DNA of 64,000 nucleotides from Tricholomella constricta (GCA_013368375.1 JAACJP010000005.1:992001-1056000), one strand, 5' to 3'; positions 31,940 through 43,380 are shown, numbered from the stretch's first letter. Numbers and translations are program-made. The notes: generated by a model not told the origin, from the letters alone.

Positions 31940-34900
31940 TCATTCTGGAAAACTAGTGAGAGGTTGTGTAGGCTCTGTCAAGATGCTGTAATTATGCATA
32001 AACGAGGACCATCGGTCTTCCAACATGGCCCCTTCCCCAGATTCTGGCGGAGGATACGGGGAGCGTGAAGTGCCAGGGAGACCGTGCGACGGTTGAGGAA
32101 CCTCGTGGAACAAGCCGTCCCACCCGCCAGACAGGTCTGCGAAGGTGGCATGAAGATTGTCAAGATAGCGGTCAGGTGGAGTGCTGCTTTGATTAGCCGC
32201 CCCATCCAGCGCCGATAATTGCCCAGTAGGACCTTTAGGATGAGGTGTTTGTGGGCTGGAATGTCTTCGATTGGACATTGGTTCTGGGGACAGCAAGCGA
32301 ACGGACGGAACCAATCGTGTTCGACCTCCGAAAATGGACAGTTCATCGTCGGGTTGTGTCTCCGTCACCACTGGGGCTCGCCGTTGATTGTAGTGATCGC
32401 GTGCCAGAGATGCCTTCTTGAGCATAACCTGCAGGACGGGCTGCGTTTTCATAAATGATAAATTCGTCAGAGTAATCACTAAGAGAGGAGCCTCACCAAT
32501 GCCCTAGCAGCGCGACTGCTGGTCTCTGCTGCACTTCGGAACATGACGCAAGCAGATTCAAATTCTTCGAACGCCGGAGGCTCCAGATCGAGGTGCACTC
32601 CATGTATGGCCACAGTGCCAATGATGACCTGTCATATCTCGAAAATCGAAAAATCACTGAAGCAAACCACACTCACTGCAGCGGTAAAAGTGAAAGACCA
32701 GATCCTCCATACTCGAGCACAGAGAAGAGGCTTCTTGTAATATTGCGACTTGGTGTCTTCGAGAACGACGCACGCGCTGGAATATGCAGCCAGAACGGAT
32801 TTTCCGTGGGGCGACGCTAAAGGATCAAGGGGATACTCCGACATTGCCTGCGCAAAGAAACCTCTGTGGAGAAACATAAGCACTATGGGCGATCGATGAG
32901 TCGGTCAGCGAAAAGCGATCACGTCACCGGATACGCAGGGGCTTACGAAGGTCCTGGTAGTGTGAGCGAACGAAGGCAGCCATGGATGTCGCGGTCCGAC
33001 CGTCTTTTGAATTATCGCCATCTAATATTTTGACAAAGTCGCGAATTTTGCGGTCTAGCTCCAAGATGCCCTGATACGATGGTGGTTTTACCGCTAATGT
33101 GGTTTTGACAAGTGGGATCAAACATTCTACGCTGACCCGGAAGCCCCAAATTCCAACTACGATCACAATTCAGAAGGGGAGATGAAATAGTGCTCTTGGT
33201 ACACTTACAGCCCAGAGGGACCTCGTCTTGCTGGAAGAGATTCTCGTCATCTGCCGTAGGAACGCGACAGTCTATATATGTGGTTAGAAGCGCCGGGGGG
33301 CGCCCTGTCACCAGACTCTACAGGTCATGATTGTTATATAAAAGGCACCTTACATGGGACCGGAGAGCGTACCTGCCAAAGAACCCCTGCCATGAGGTTC
33401 CAGAAATAAACTCGGCGCTCGTAGGCCTCCTTACCGTTAATTCCCCAGAGAGAGGGATCTATGTCTACAGGGACCGTTGAATGAGAAGGCGGTGAGTTCA
33501 GAATACTGAGACGCACGAAATCCAATCTTCCCTCGCAGACATGAAATGAATGAATGACTCGAAAAAAGTCGATGAAAACGGACGCACCCTCAGTGCCACC
33601 TGACTCGCAAGATCCAGAAGTGCGTAGGACTGCTCCAAATTGCTTTCCTTTCCGCTCATTCCGTTATAAATGCTCATCAAATGCAAGACCTGATTGACGT
33701 CGCTCGTAAAATTAGTATAGTATCACTCAAGCGCGAATAAAAGCACCTTTATCGTAACAACAGATTGCTCTCCCAGGACAGGTTGGAGTGCAAGGGCTGC
33801 TCGAGAGAGCCTATAGTAATGTTGTGCCTCGAGACTATAGGGCGGAAGGTTGAGGTCCACCAAAACACCAATGCCGAGAACGATCAACACCAAAGCGAGG
33901 TCGTGTGGGCCATACGAAATGCGAACTTGTTTGTATATGACTGGGATAAGTTCCTTTATCACTTGTTGTCGAGTTACTATCTGGAACATCCAGGTCAAAT
34001 GCTCCATGAACGTCTCGCAGATATATATGGCACGCTCGACGGGCGGCAGAAACGCCTCTATCATTGGCTGAACAGTGGCGGGCAGAATGCCCGAGGGCGT
34101 AAAGGGGAACGATTGATAGCATATGTTGATTTCCCGTGGAAGGTAGGAATCGTCTAATTCCTGTAGAATGGTTCTATTTTCAGATTTCCTTTCGAGGTCC
34201 ATCGCTGTCTTACAGCTCCGTGTCAGAGAACATCTAGACGATATCGGTGAAAATGTGCTTACAAGTAATAGACTCTGCAGGCTTCATATCAGAACGTTCG
34301 AAATTTGGAAATAATTATGACGAACCTCGGACCCCCCAGATGGCCCGAAGAATCGAGCAGCACCCTGTCGGTCAATGTGAAGCGAGCCAAGAGAATCTGA
34401 TAGCGCCGATGCCGCAGATTCCTCCACAGCTTTCAATGTAGGTTCTTCCTCCTCATCTTCATCATGAAAAGCGGTCAGCAAAGGATGTGGCTGGTCAGAG
34501 CGATTTGCTTGTATAATCGCCAAAGCATCCTCAAGCGAGTGCATTCGAGCCTCCAAACTTATCCTTTTCTTACGAAGATGATCTGTTGCCGCCAGAATGA
34601 ACCTAGGTTCATATCTCAAAATTAACGACACCTTTCTAGACAGTATCTCTCACCGGCTGCCTTCTCCCGGAGGCATTATCCCTTGAATGACCATATCATA
34701 ATTAGGTTAATTTTTGCCTCTAGTGGAATCAACCAGACCGTTGGGACACAGGGCTGCACAACCACGCTTGACGCAAGTCGAACAAGGGACAGTTCTATCA
34801 CATCGTATCTTCAGCCTACGGCATTCAGCACAAGCGATCTCTCCTCTAGGACTATTAGTGCCATTTCTTTCTGTATAAAATGCAGAAAGTCGTACTTGAT

Positions 34901-35032
34901 ACGTCTAGTAGCCTTGTCATCTAATACACGTACATTCCCGGCCACGTTGTGACGCTCATCGGTTGGGAAAACAGTTTTAGCAGCAGTTGCGAATGATAAT
35001 TCGCCATAAACCGATGGTTGGAAGGCGGACAT
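31940..35032 (-). CDS. Zn(II)2Cys6 fungal transcription factor
   Basis: Read on the minus strand. The zinc cluster near 34760-34840 is CAECRRLKIRCDR, then PCSTC and KRGC, the six-cysteine binuclear cluster that binds CGG-type half sites. Two short exons lead into a coiled-coil dimerisation helix (FILAATDHLRKKRISLEARMH) and an acidic stretch. Downstream is the middle homology region of fungal regulators: TFMEHLTWMFQIVTRQQV, YSLEAQHYYRLSRAAL, a VHLMSIYNG-like block, IDPSLWGINGKEAYERRVYFWNL and IDCRVPTADDENL. The C-terminal exon (32479-31940) is Pro/Ser-rich and could be an activation region. The N-terminus is uncertain: an exon starting MSAFQPSVYGELSF at 35032 fits in position, but I could not join it to the cluster in frame, so a donor or a start is misread. 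Introns are about 50-60 bp. Target genes unknown. Confidence 0.8.
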
Positions 35033-35795
35033 AGGATGTAAATTAGCATTCGCAGGCCACTGGGATTTGGCTGCAGTGGAACAGAGTGAGCATCGACGAA
35101 GGCAATAAGGATCTTGAACGTCGAACGTAACGTTGGACCCTGACGGTAACTATAACACCAACCGGCTACTCGTAGGCTTGCGTATGTAAGCTTTGAACGG
35201 GCCGGGAGCCGAAAGGAAGATTACAACAGTTTGAACTTTGAATAACAGCTCTCAGCGGTCTAAGGGCCTAAGAGACCTCCTTTCTCTACAGAAAGCATAT
35301 CTCTCAAGAGCTATAGGGCGCCTTTTACTGTACCAGAATCATTTGTCCAAAATCAGTACTCAGCACTCGAGCACAGCACAAAGCCTTAAATTTTGATCGA
35401 AGGGTAACTCGAGACAAACGTAAATAACAACATCATTTCACACTCATTGCATGCGAGATTCGCTCGAAAGAGAACTCTAAGGGTATTGGAAGCTTTTCGA
35501 CAATTACTCTCAGATTAACCAGGCATTTCTTATAGATTTTTTCTTACATTTTTGACTACCCATGCTGGGACCGAAAATACGCGCGCGCTTCTGATATATA
35601 TATTGCTCCTTGCATGGTACCTCAAAACAGAAATCTTTTGATCTCAAGACAGCCCGGGTGTATATTATTGGGAGCGTAATAATTATCCCGAGCACAGGCT
35701 CGAATTAGGAGCAGACCAAGAAAATTCGAGGGCTTCTAAATGCTGACACGTCGACGTCACCGTCGTGCTCGTTTCTATACCCGACAACCTGCAAA
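35033..35795. other. Intergenic region
   Basis: No gene seen. It should hold the divergent promoters of the Zn2Cys6 gene (-) and the coiled-coil ORF (+). Confidence 0.35.
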
Positions 35796-36047
35796 ATGAG
35801 CTCGTCTGCCTCCACGGGAACTGGAACCAAAGTGTCGACAATATTACTTCGGATTACGACAGTCGAAGGACGTGTTGAGGCACTTGAAGAGGAGGTAATG
35901 AAGTGTGCCGAGCGCAAGGCCCTCCAGGAAGCCGAGAAGGAGTTGAGAGAGTTGAAGAAGATTGTGACTGAGCAAGCAAAAATTGTCAGTGCGGTTGCTG
36001 AAGAGAACAGGAAGGTGAAAGGGGAGATATGGATCGGGCAAGCGTGA
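35796..36047 (+). CDS. Small coiled-coil protein (83 aa)
   Basis: Single-exon frame from ATG 35796 to TGA. After a Ser/Thr-rich start (MSSSASTGTGTKVST) it is one long charged heptad pattern (VEGRVEALEEEVMKCAERKAL, then KELRELKKIVTEQAKIV), typical of a short parallel coiled coil. I do not recognise a family. It lies just left of the DIRS-like element and ends about 100 bp before that element's TATA-like site, so it may be a host gene or an accessory ORF of the element. The Leu/Val heptads are consistent, so it does not look random. Confidence 0.45.
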   Translation: MSSSASTGTGTKVSTILLRITTVEGRVEALEEEVMKCAERKALQEAEKELRELKKIVTEQAKIVSAVAEENRKVKGEIWIGQA

Positions 36048-36184
36048 AAGGAGGGGGCGATTGCCCGGGGTTAATCGAGGCTAGATTCCCTTTCTACTAT
36101 TTCCCTTTACCTAATCCTCTTTCAAGTTTCGATCACCTTTGTTATCTCACTAGATATAAACCTGCGCGCGCGGGCAGTGAGACG

Positions 36185-36267
36185 CATCGTCGTCTCACAC
36201 TGCGCTCGCAGGTAAGTTCCTCCTTCCGCTACTTAATACCCATCGTCGTCTCACACTGCGCTCGCAG
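36185..36267 (+). other. 27-bp direct repeats bracketing an intron-like leader block
   Basis: Identical 27-bp copies at 36185-36211 and 36241-36267 each end CTCGCAG. Between them is a 29-bp spacer starting GTAAGTTCC and containing CTACTTAAT. Positions 36212-36267 would make a 56-nt GT...AG intron upstream of gag. Confidence 0.6.
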
Positions 36268-37089
36268 TTTCGTTTAGATCTTTACGTCGCGCCGTTTAGA
36301 TTTCTAAATCAGATCAGATTTCCTTTTTCGGCACGACCACTTGTGCATGAAAGGGAAGACAAAGGACCTTCCTCCTCGAACATCCAGCGGCCAGTTTCGC
36401 AGACGAACACCCCCACCAGAACCAGTATACACATTCGACATGGCCCCTCCGCCCATTACTCCCCCTCCCAACGATCTCGACGAAATCCGAGCCCAGCTCG
36501 CATCTCTGATCTCCACAGTACGCGATCTCGCGTCCACCGCGGCTGCCCCGCCTCCTCCTGACGCCGCGACACTAGCAGCAGCAGCCGCTGCAGCTGCGCA
36601 AGCCGCCGCCGACGCCGCAAACGCGCCGCCGCCCTTCGTTCCTCCAATCACAACTAATCCGGCTACCGGTACGTCACCTCCCTCCCTCCGATCCCTTTTC
36701 CCCGACGTCGAGACGGCATGCATCACGGCAATAATCGCACACGAATTCCGGGCCACGGACCTCTACAAGCTGGACTCACGTCACCGGGACCAGGAGACGT
36801 CCTACGCGTTCAACGGCGCGACAAACCAATTCGAAGCCAGCAACCGCGCGGCTAAAGACTACAAAACGCCGAACTCCGTAATCATTCCCCTCCACACGTA
36901 TTTCGCCATCCTCGCCGCCCACATCCCACACCAGTCCACCATCCCCCTCGTCTTTTTCCAATACCTCTCCCACCTCCAGGAGCTCGCATCGGAATACGAA
37001 TGGGCCGCCGTCTTCACCTACCATTCCATCTTCTTTAACCGTCGTCGGGCCGAGATGATGGACGGAATTTATTCCCATTGGGCGGAGCA

Positions 37090-37554
37090 TGTTAGGGCGA
37101 CCTCAGCGCAGAGCTTAGTCGTGCTGGCAGAGGGGAATCCAATGAGAATAGAGTAAAGGATTCCCCCATGTCAGGAGGATGACTATATACGAGTAACTAC
37201 TTGAGGGCCGGCTCTCTGGGGTGTATGGTACGTAAATGATAACGGATGGGCAGCGGCGCGTGTATGTACACGTTCCCGACGCTGTCCGATCCTCGTGGCT
37301 CAGGGTGCAGGCGCACGAGGTCGGGTGCCCGACGTCGGGATGTCGGGAGTCGGGATCGGGCGCGCGCTGGAAGGGGAAGTAACGACAGGAAGTTATAAGT
37401 ATGTACACCGATGCTTGGGGCGGAGCGTCGGGGTCGGGATCGCGATCATCTTGAGGAGCGGTCGGTCACGTGCTCATCCGAGGAATCGGATGGTCACGTG
37501 CTCGTCCGAGGAATCAGGTGGTCACGTGATCTCCAAACAGGTGTTCCCCTAACA
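37090..37554 (-). repeat. Element 2 3' LTR
   Basis: 465 bp with TGTTAGGG at one end and CCCTAACA at the other. It is preceded (minus strand) by the polypurine run AAAAGGGGGGG at 37558-37568. Confidence 0.96.
37467..37528 (-). promoter_or_regulatory. Three CACGTG E-boxes in a 28-bp tandem repeat (3' LTR; copy in 5' LTR)
   Basis: CACGTG at 37467, 37495 and 37523, exactly 28 bp apart, each followed by CTC(A/G)TCCGAGGAATC-like sequence. The 5' LTR copies are at 43293, 43321 and 43349. CACGTG is bound by bHLH factors in fungi (Pho4/Cbf1/USF types). They lie in the U3 region upstream of the TATA box. Confidence 0.7.
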
Positions 37555-40500
37555 TCACCCCCCCTTTTGAATCACAACGACTCGGTGCGGGGTGACGGTG
37601 GCGAAGATGGCGGGGGATAGAGTGAAGATGCCACGAATGTGGCGTGGGGCGTCAGGGTTGTCGCGGTGAAATTTGCGTACCAGATCGGGGGCGGCGACAT
37701 TTTCGCGAGGTTCCCAAGAAGCTTCTTCGTAACCATAGCCCTTCCACAGGACCTTGTACTGTAGTTTTTTGCGGAAGGTTCGGCTATCGAGGATCTTTTC
37801 AACTTCGTAATGGGGTTCGTCGTCGATTATGTCGGGGGGCGGAGGGGGATCGGATCGACGACCTTCGATCGGATCAGCAATGGCGGGGATGAGCTTCACG
37901 ACGTGGAAGACTGGGTGAATGCGCTTCATGGACTGAGGCAGCAGGAGGCGGTATGCCAGCGGGCCGACTCGCCTTTGCACGACGAAAGGGCCAAGGTAGC
38001 GATGCGACAACTTCTTAGACGGTCGGGTCGTAGAAATGTCGGTCGCGTCCAAGTATACCTTGTCGCCAGGCTGGTAGTCGGGCGTTGGGGCGTGCCGCTG
38101 GTTGTAATACCGCTCCATGTCGTCTTTGGCCTTTGAAAGCGCTGCCTTGGCTTCCTCCTGTGCTTCCTTCATGCGCTCCACGAACTCGTCTGCTGACTCG
38201 TTCTTGGAAGCGCCCCGACGCGGCTCAAAGCCCATGCGCGGATGCCGACCAGTGTCAAGCAGGAAGGGGGTCTGCTGCGTCGCCGAATGTACATGGTTGT
38301 TGTAACTGAATTCGGCGTCGGGCAGGAGGTCCTCCCAATCGTTCTGGCGCTCATTGCAGAAGACTCGCAAGAACTGTTCCAGTTCCTGGTTGACACGCTC
38401 TGTCTGTCCGTCGGTCTGTGGGTGGTACGCCGTCGAGGCCGACAGCTTGATACCCAGGAGTCTGTACAGTTCGCGCGTGAACTCGGCGACGAACTGTGGA
38501 CCTCGATCGGAGACGAATGCGTCGGGGAGACCGTGCAGCTTCCAGACGTGGCGACGGTAGAGGTTCGCAGCTCCCAGGGCCGAACAAGTCGTGTGCGACG
38601 CGATGAAGTGCGCGCGCTTTCCGACCGAATCCACGACATTCATGATCGCGTCGTGGCCGTTGGACTCTGGAAGTTCGGTGATGAAGTCGACCGATACGAC
38701 ATTCCATCGGCCTTCGGGGATGGGAAGCGGCTGCAGCTGTCCGACGGGGAGTTGGCGGCGAGGTTTCGTGCGCAGACACATGTCACAGGTGCTGGTGTAC
38801 GAACCGATGAAGCGCGACATCTGGGGCCACCAGTAGTTGCGCGACACCAATTCAAGCGTCTTCCAGCGACCGGGGTGACCGGCGACCTTGGAGTCGTGGT
38901 GCTGCTCCACAATGCGTCGGCGAAGGTCTGGGACGTTCGGGACATAGATCCGTCCACGGAACGTGAGCAGACCGCCTTCCTCTCCCCACTCGCCAAAGCG
39001 AAGGGAGCGGCCGGCGATCTTGGATGCTTTGACCAGTTGCGCCGCTTTCGCGACCGCATCCTCCTGAGCCCCATCGCGATTGCCCTTGCGGATCGCTTTC
39101 AGCACATCGTCCTCCTCTCCGACCAGTGCAAGGCCTTCAGTTGCACGAACGGCGAAGAATTCTGGTTTGAGCAGCACGATGTTGGCGTTGTCGGCGCTTC
39201 CGTCGCCATGGTCGGGGCGACGCGATAACGCGTCGGGTTTGCCCATGCTACGGCCAGGACGGTGGTGGAGGGCGAAGTCGAAGTTAGCGAGGTAAAGCGA
39301 CCATCGGGCTTGACGCCGATTGAGTTTCTTCGCGGTGAGGAAGTACTCGAGGTTCTTGTGGTCGGTCCAGATCTCCACCTTGTGCTTTGCGCCTTCTACG
39401 AAGTGTCGCCATTCCTCCAGAGACCGGATGATCGCCAGCATCTCTTTGTCATGGATCTCGTAGTTCCGCTCGACGGCGTTCAAGCTCTTCGAGTAGAACG
39501 CGACCGGGTGCCACTTGCCATCGGACGGCGACTCTTGCGACAGGACTGCGCCCGTTGCGAAGTCGGACGAGTCGGCTTCGATGCGGTACGGTCGATCGTC
39601 GTCGGGGAACATGAGGACTGGCCCCGATGTGATCGCAGACTTCAGAAGGGCAAAGGCCGACTGCTCCGACTCTCCCCATCGCCAGGCGACGTCCTTGCCT
39701 GTCAGATCGAACAGGGGTCGGGCGTGGTGCGAGAAGTCCTGGATGAACCGTCGGTAGAAATTGGTGAAGCCTAGGAACGCTTGCACCTCCTTCTTGTTCT
39801 TCGGCGCCGGCCATTCCAACACTCCAGCGACTTTAACCGGATCCATTTCCGCTTGCCCTTGCGAAATGATCAGCCCGAGATACTCGATCTTAGTCTGCTC
39901 AAATTCGCATTTCTCGGGCTTTAAGAACAGCTGATGTTCGCGGAGTCGGTCCAGTACCAGTCGCGTGACCCGACGGTGTTCCTCTAGCGTCTTTGTATAA
40001 ATCAAGATGTCATCGAGGTACACGCAAACAACACCTTCAGCGATCAGATCGCGGAAGATATCATTCATCATGGTCTGAAATGTGGCGGGGCTGTTCGTGA
40101 GGCCGAAGAACATGACGAGCGGCTCGAAGAGGCCGCGATTCGTCCGAAACGCTGCCTTCCACTCGTCGCCTTCCTTGATCCGCACGTTGTTGTACCCCCA
40201 TCGGACGTCCAACTTGGTGAAGTACCGCGCGCCGCGAAGGTTATTCACCAGTTCGCTAATGAGGGGCAGCGGGTATCGGTTCTTCACCGTGAGCGCATTG
40301 AGCGTCCGATAGTCCTGAACCAGTCGGAGCGACCCGTCCTTCTTCTTGATGAAGAAGACCGGCGACGCCATGGGCGACTTGGACGGTCGGATGCGACCTG
40401 TCTCGAGGTTCTCCTTGAGGAACGCGTCGAGTTCGACCTGTTCTGCCGGTGAGAGCGGGTAGACCTTCGTGCCCGTCGGCGACGCGCCCGGCTCCAGTTC

Positions 40501-41574
40501 GATGGCATGGTCCCATTGCTTGCGCTCTGGAAGCTCATCGAATGCGACTTTGGAGAAGACATCTTCAAAGTCGTGGAGGTGGATCGGTACTGCGTCGCGG
40601 AAAGTTCTGGGCACGGAGTTAGCAGCGTGCGCTTCCGCAAGTCGCTGCGATGTCGTTTGGCTGGCCCGAATATGTTCGGCGGTCGGAGTCGGATGGATCG
40701 CAGTCGCGAAGATGCGATCGCCACTCAGGAAGGTTTCCACCAGGAAGTCGTCAGACTCTGGGTCAGGTTCCTCCAGGATCGGGGTGTAGGGGAGGAACTC
40801 CTCCTCATCAGAGTCGTCCTCAACATACGGGTTGGTCGGGGCTCACAGGTCGGGCTCAGTCATCGGTATACCGTCGGCTCGACAGGCGCGGATCGCTGCG
40901 CGCACTTTGGTGCGTGCGCGCCGATCGGCTTTGACCTCGTCCTTGCAGGTGCCGCACTGCGTCGGACAGCGACTCATCTTCACCTCCTTGGTCTCCCAGT
41001 CGATCTCGGGGTTATGGTTTTTAAGCCAGTTGAACCCGAGGATCATGTCTTGCTTGCCTAACTGGGTGACCCCGAAGACGGCTCGTTCGGTATGACCGTT
41101 GTATCGCAAGACAGCTTCTACGATGCAAGAGACCGAACCGCCTTCGTTGAGAGTGCCGTCCACATTGTAAACCGGGGATGGCCGACTAAGCACCTTGGTC
41201 GTGAGCTTGTGTTTCTCGACGAAAGCGACATTGAGAAAACTGCCGGTCGCTCCGCTGTCCACTAGGGCAGTGACGGCATGCGACTCCTGGGTGTCGGTGG
41301 TCTCCAGTTCGACGTTGAGCCACAGGGATCTGGGGCAGGGGGAGGCAGCGGCGATGAAGCGACTAGGGAGTCGCTTTTCCCAGCGGGGTAGGCCACGACG
41401 CGACGGGGCGATCGGCTTTGCGACTGCGATCGGTGTCGTCGGGTCGGAGGGGTTTTGTACGTCTTTGTCGGTCGGTTCACTCGTCGGAATAGCGGCAATA
41501 TTAGGTGTATTGGCGTATTCTACGGATAAAGGAGCGAACCGATTACGACTAGACAACGGGGGCGTACGTTCCAC
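37555..41574 (-). pseudogene. Element 2 pol, one nonsense codon
   Basis: Same order as element 1: aspartic protease (LVDSGATGSF), reverse transcriptase (VYLDDILIY), RNase H (EADSSDFATGAVLSQ), integrase zinc finger, the DDE core and a chromodomain (YKVLWKGYGYEEASWEP). The frame is open from before 41574 to TGA at 37555-37557 except for TGA at 40843-40845, where element 1 has CGA (5851-5853). The stop lies between protease and reverse transcriptase, so only the protease part would be made. No other lesion was noticed in the roughly 1,340 codons. The start at 41574 is nominal, because the frame is open upstream over the gag stop and is in -1 relation to gag. Confidence 0.93.
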
Positions 41575-41585
41575 CCGTTGTGTAA

Positions 41586-42788
41586 TTAAAAACCCTCCTC
41601 GGCGTCGGAGGCGGTCGCGTCGGCCGACGATGGAGTCGGGTCAGCGGGGACTGCGTCCTTGCGAGCTAGACGTTCCATGATAAGCGCCTCCAGCTCATCA
41701 TCGAGCATGTGGCGCACATCCCAGCGCAAAGGGCAGTCACGAGAGTAGTGACCCTTTTTCTTGCACCGAAAACAGTGGTCGTCGGCAGGCGCGACTCGAT
41801 CGCGCATCCGATCTACGTCCATTGGGATGCCCTGGGGGATCGGCCTGGGGGCTGGTGCGGCAGGAGCGCGGGGGGCGGGGGGAGCGGGAGCGGGGGCAGT
41901 AGCGAACGCCCATCGTGCAGCTGCGGTGGTGGGCGGGCGGCTGTCGGGCGCCTTTGTCGGGACCATCCGACGGTGGAAGTCGTCCTCCGACCTCATGATG
42001 AAATCTTGAGAACGAGCGATCCTCAGCCACTCCTCAATCTTCTCGTCGTGCGGGCGACCCGTGGTGATGCTTCCGAGTCGCCTCGAGAGCTTCGGGTCCA
42101 TTCCTCGACGGAATTTGAGGACCAAGTGACGCCCATCTGGGTAGCCCGCCTTGACCCACAGGGATCGGAACGAGTCGATGTACTCGTCGATCGATCGACC
42201 GTTCTGGAAGTACGCCGTCGACTCCAGGATGAGCGCGGCATCGGCGACCTCGTCGAAGAGGAAGAACTCGCCACGGAAGGTGTCTTCGAAGTCCTTCCAG
42301 GCGGGAAAGACGTCCTTGGCGGTTCCAAACTGGAACACCCGACTGACGAAGTCGGCGGCTCGTCCGTGCTGCATGTACGACAGCACCCATACTATTCGGG
42401 CGTGGTCGTCGGCGAAACTTCCCCCGCACAAGGAGAAGTAGAGCTTGCAGGCGTTCAAGAACGCGCGACCGCCCGATCGGGCGCCGTCGTAAATGGGAGG
42501 GGGCGACGGTCGGAGGTGGTGCGATCCCGATCGCGGAGAGCCTGGCAGCGGGGTGGTCGTCTCAGGCGGCGGGGGGGTCGTGTCTGCTTCGGGAGCAGCG
42601 GGGGTGGGATTGGGGGGTGTCCCCGACATGAATTTTTCGAAAAGAGCGGAGAGGCGGTCCATAGAGGCCGAGTTGGAGGTATTGGAGGCAGAGAGAGCCG
42701 AAATTGTGGCTTCCATATTCGCCAACCGCTCCTCCGTCGTGAGGAAGGGAGAGAACGGTCGCTGCGACATGTCACCAAATTCGGACAT
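41586..42788 (-). CDS. Element 2 gag (400 aa, intact)
   Basis: Starts MSEFGDMSQRPFS at 42788 and stops TAA at 41586-41588. It has a Pro-rich leader, a capsid-like region (SWVL-type block WVLSYMQHGRAADF, KFRRGMDPKLSRRLGSI) and a C-terminal CCHC knuckle (CFRCKKKGHYSRDC). Compared with element 1, the region before the knuckle has extra Ala/Pro-rich sequence and no stop. The C-terminus ends in the heptamer discussed under the frameshift site. Confidence 0.93.
   Translation of the reverse strand: MSEFGDMSQRPFSPFLTTEERLANMEATISALSASNTSNSASMDRLSALFEKFMSGTPPNPTPAAPEADTTPPPPETTTPLPGSPRSGSHHLRPSPPPIYDGARSGGRAFLNACKLYFSLCGGSFADDHARIVWVLSYMQHGRAADFVSRVFQFGTAKDVFPAWKDFEDTFRGEFFLFDEVADAALILESTAYFQNGRSIDEYIDSFRSLWVKAGYPDGRHLVLKFRRGMDPKLSRRLGSITTGRPHDEKIEEWLRIARSQDFIMRSEDDFHRRMVPTKAPDSRPPTTAAARWAFATAPAPAPPAPRAPAAPAPRPIPQGIPMDVDRMRDRVAPADDHCFRCKKKGHYSRDCPLRWDVRHMLDDELEALIMERLARKDAVPADPTPSSADATASDAEEGF
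41589..41595 (-). promoter_or_regulatory. Candidate -1 ribosomal frameshift site, gag-pol of element 2
   Basis: The minus strand reads G GGT TTT immediately before the gag TAA. This fits the X XXY YYZ slippery pattern. A -1 slip continues TTA ATT ACA CAA CGG GTG into the open pol frame. In element 1 the same place reads G GAT TTT, which fits less well. Confidence 0.55.
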
Positions 42789-42901
42789 CTCGAAACGGGA
42801 CTGGGCGGGCGATCGGGGCGAGCGCGCGTTGGACGGTCGCGTGTAGCAGACGCGTGTTTCGGCGCGGAAGCGGATCGGTCGGCTTCGTCGGGTTTCTAGA
42901 G

Positions 42902-42913
42902 TTACTCTATTCT
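42902..42913 (-). promoter_or_regulatory. Self-priming primer-binding site, element 2
   Basis: The minus strand reads AGAATAGAGTAA two bases inside the 5' LTR, complementary over 12 nt to TTACTCTATTCT in the LTR (42971-42982). This matches element 1 in position but with an A/T swap on both partners, which keeps the pairing. Confidence 0.75.
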
Positions 42914-42915
42914 GC

Positions 42916-43380
42916 TGTTAGGGCGACCTCAGCGCAGAGCTTAGTCGTGCTGGCAGAGGGGAATCCAATGAGAATAGAGTAAAGGATTCCCCCATGTCAG
43001 GAGGATGACTATATACGAGTAACTACTTGAGGGCCGGCTCTCTGGGGTGTATGGTACGTAAATGATAACGGATGGGCAGCGGCGCGTGTATGTACACGTT
43101 CCCGACGCTGTCCGATCCTCGTGGCTCAGGGTGCAGGCGCACGAGGTCGGGTGCCCGACGTCGGGATGTCGGGAGTCGGGATCGGGCGCGCGCTGGAAGG
43201 GGAAGTAACGACAGGAAGTTATAAGTATGTACACCGATGCTTGGGGCGGAGCGTCGGGGTCGGGATCGCGATTATCTTGAGGAGCGGTCGGTCACGTGCT
43301 CATCCGAGGAATCGGATGGTCACGTGCTCGTCCGAGGAATCAGGTGGTCACGTGATCTCCAAACAGGTGTTCCCCTAACA
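42916..43380 (-). repeat. Element 2 5' LTR
   Basis: 465 bp. TATATAG (plus-strand 43009-43015) lies 32 nt before the presumed RNA start at 42983. Confidence 0.96.

Larger units (their letters stand above)
37090..43380 (-). mobile_element. Element 2: Ty3/gypsy chromovirus with 465-bp LTRs
   Basis: Minus-strand copy bounded by LTRs 37090-37554 (3') and 42916-43380 (5') with target duplication GAGCA at 37085-37089 and 43381-43385. Gag and pol are very close to element 1 at the protein level. The outer (U3) part of the LTR is quite different and carries E-box repeats instead. The LTRs differ at one base that I found (37447 C against 43273 T). Pol has a single in-frame stop. It sits inside the DIRS-like gag. 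Confidence 0.97.
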
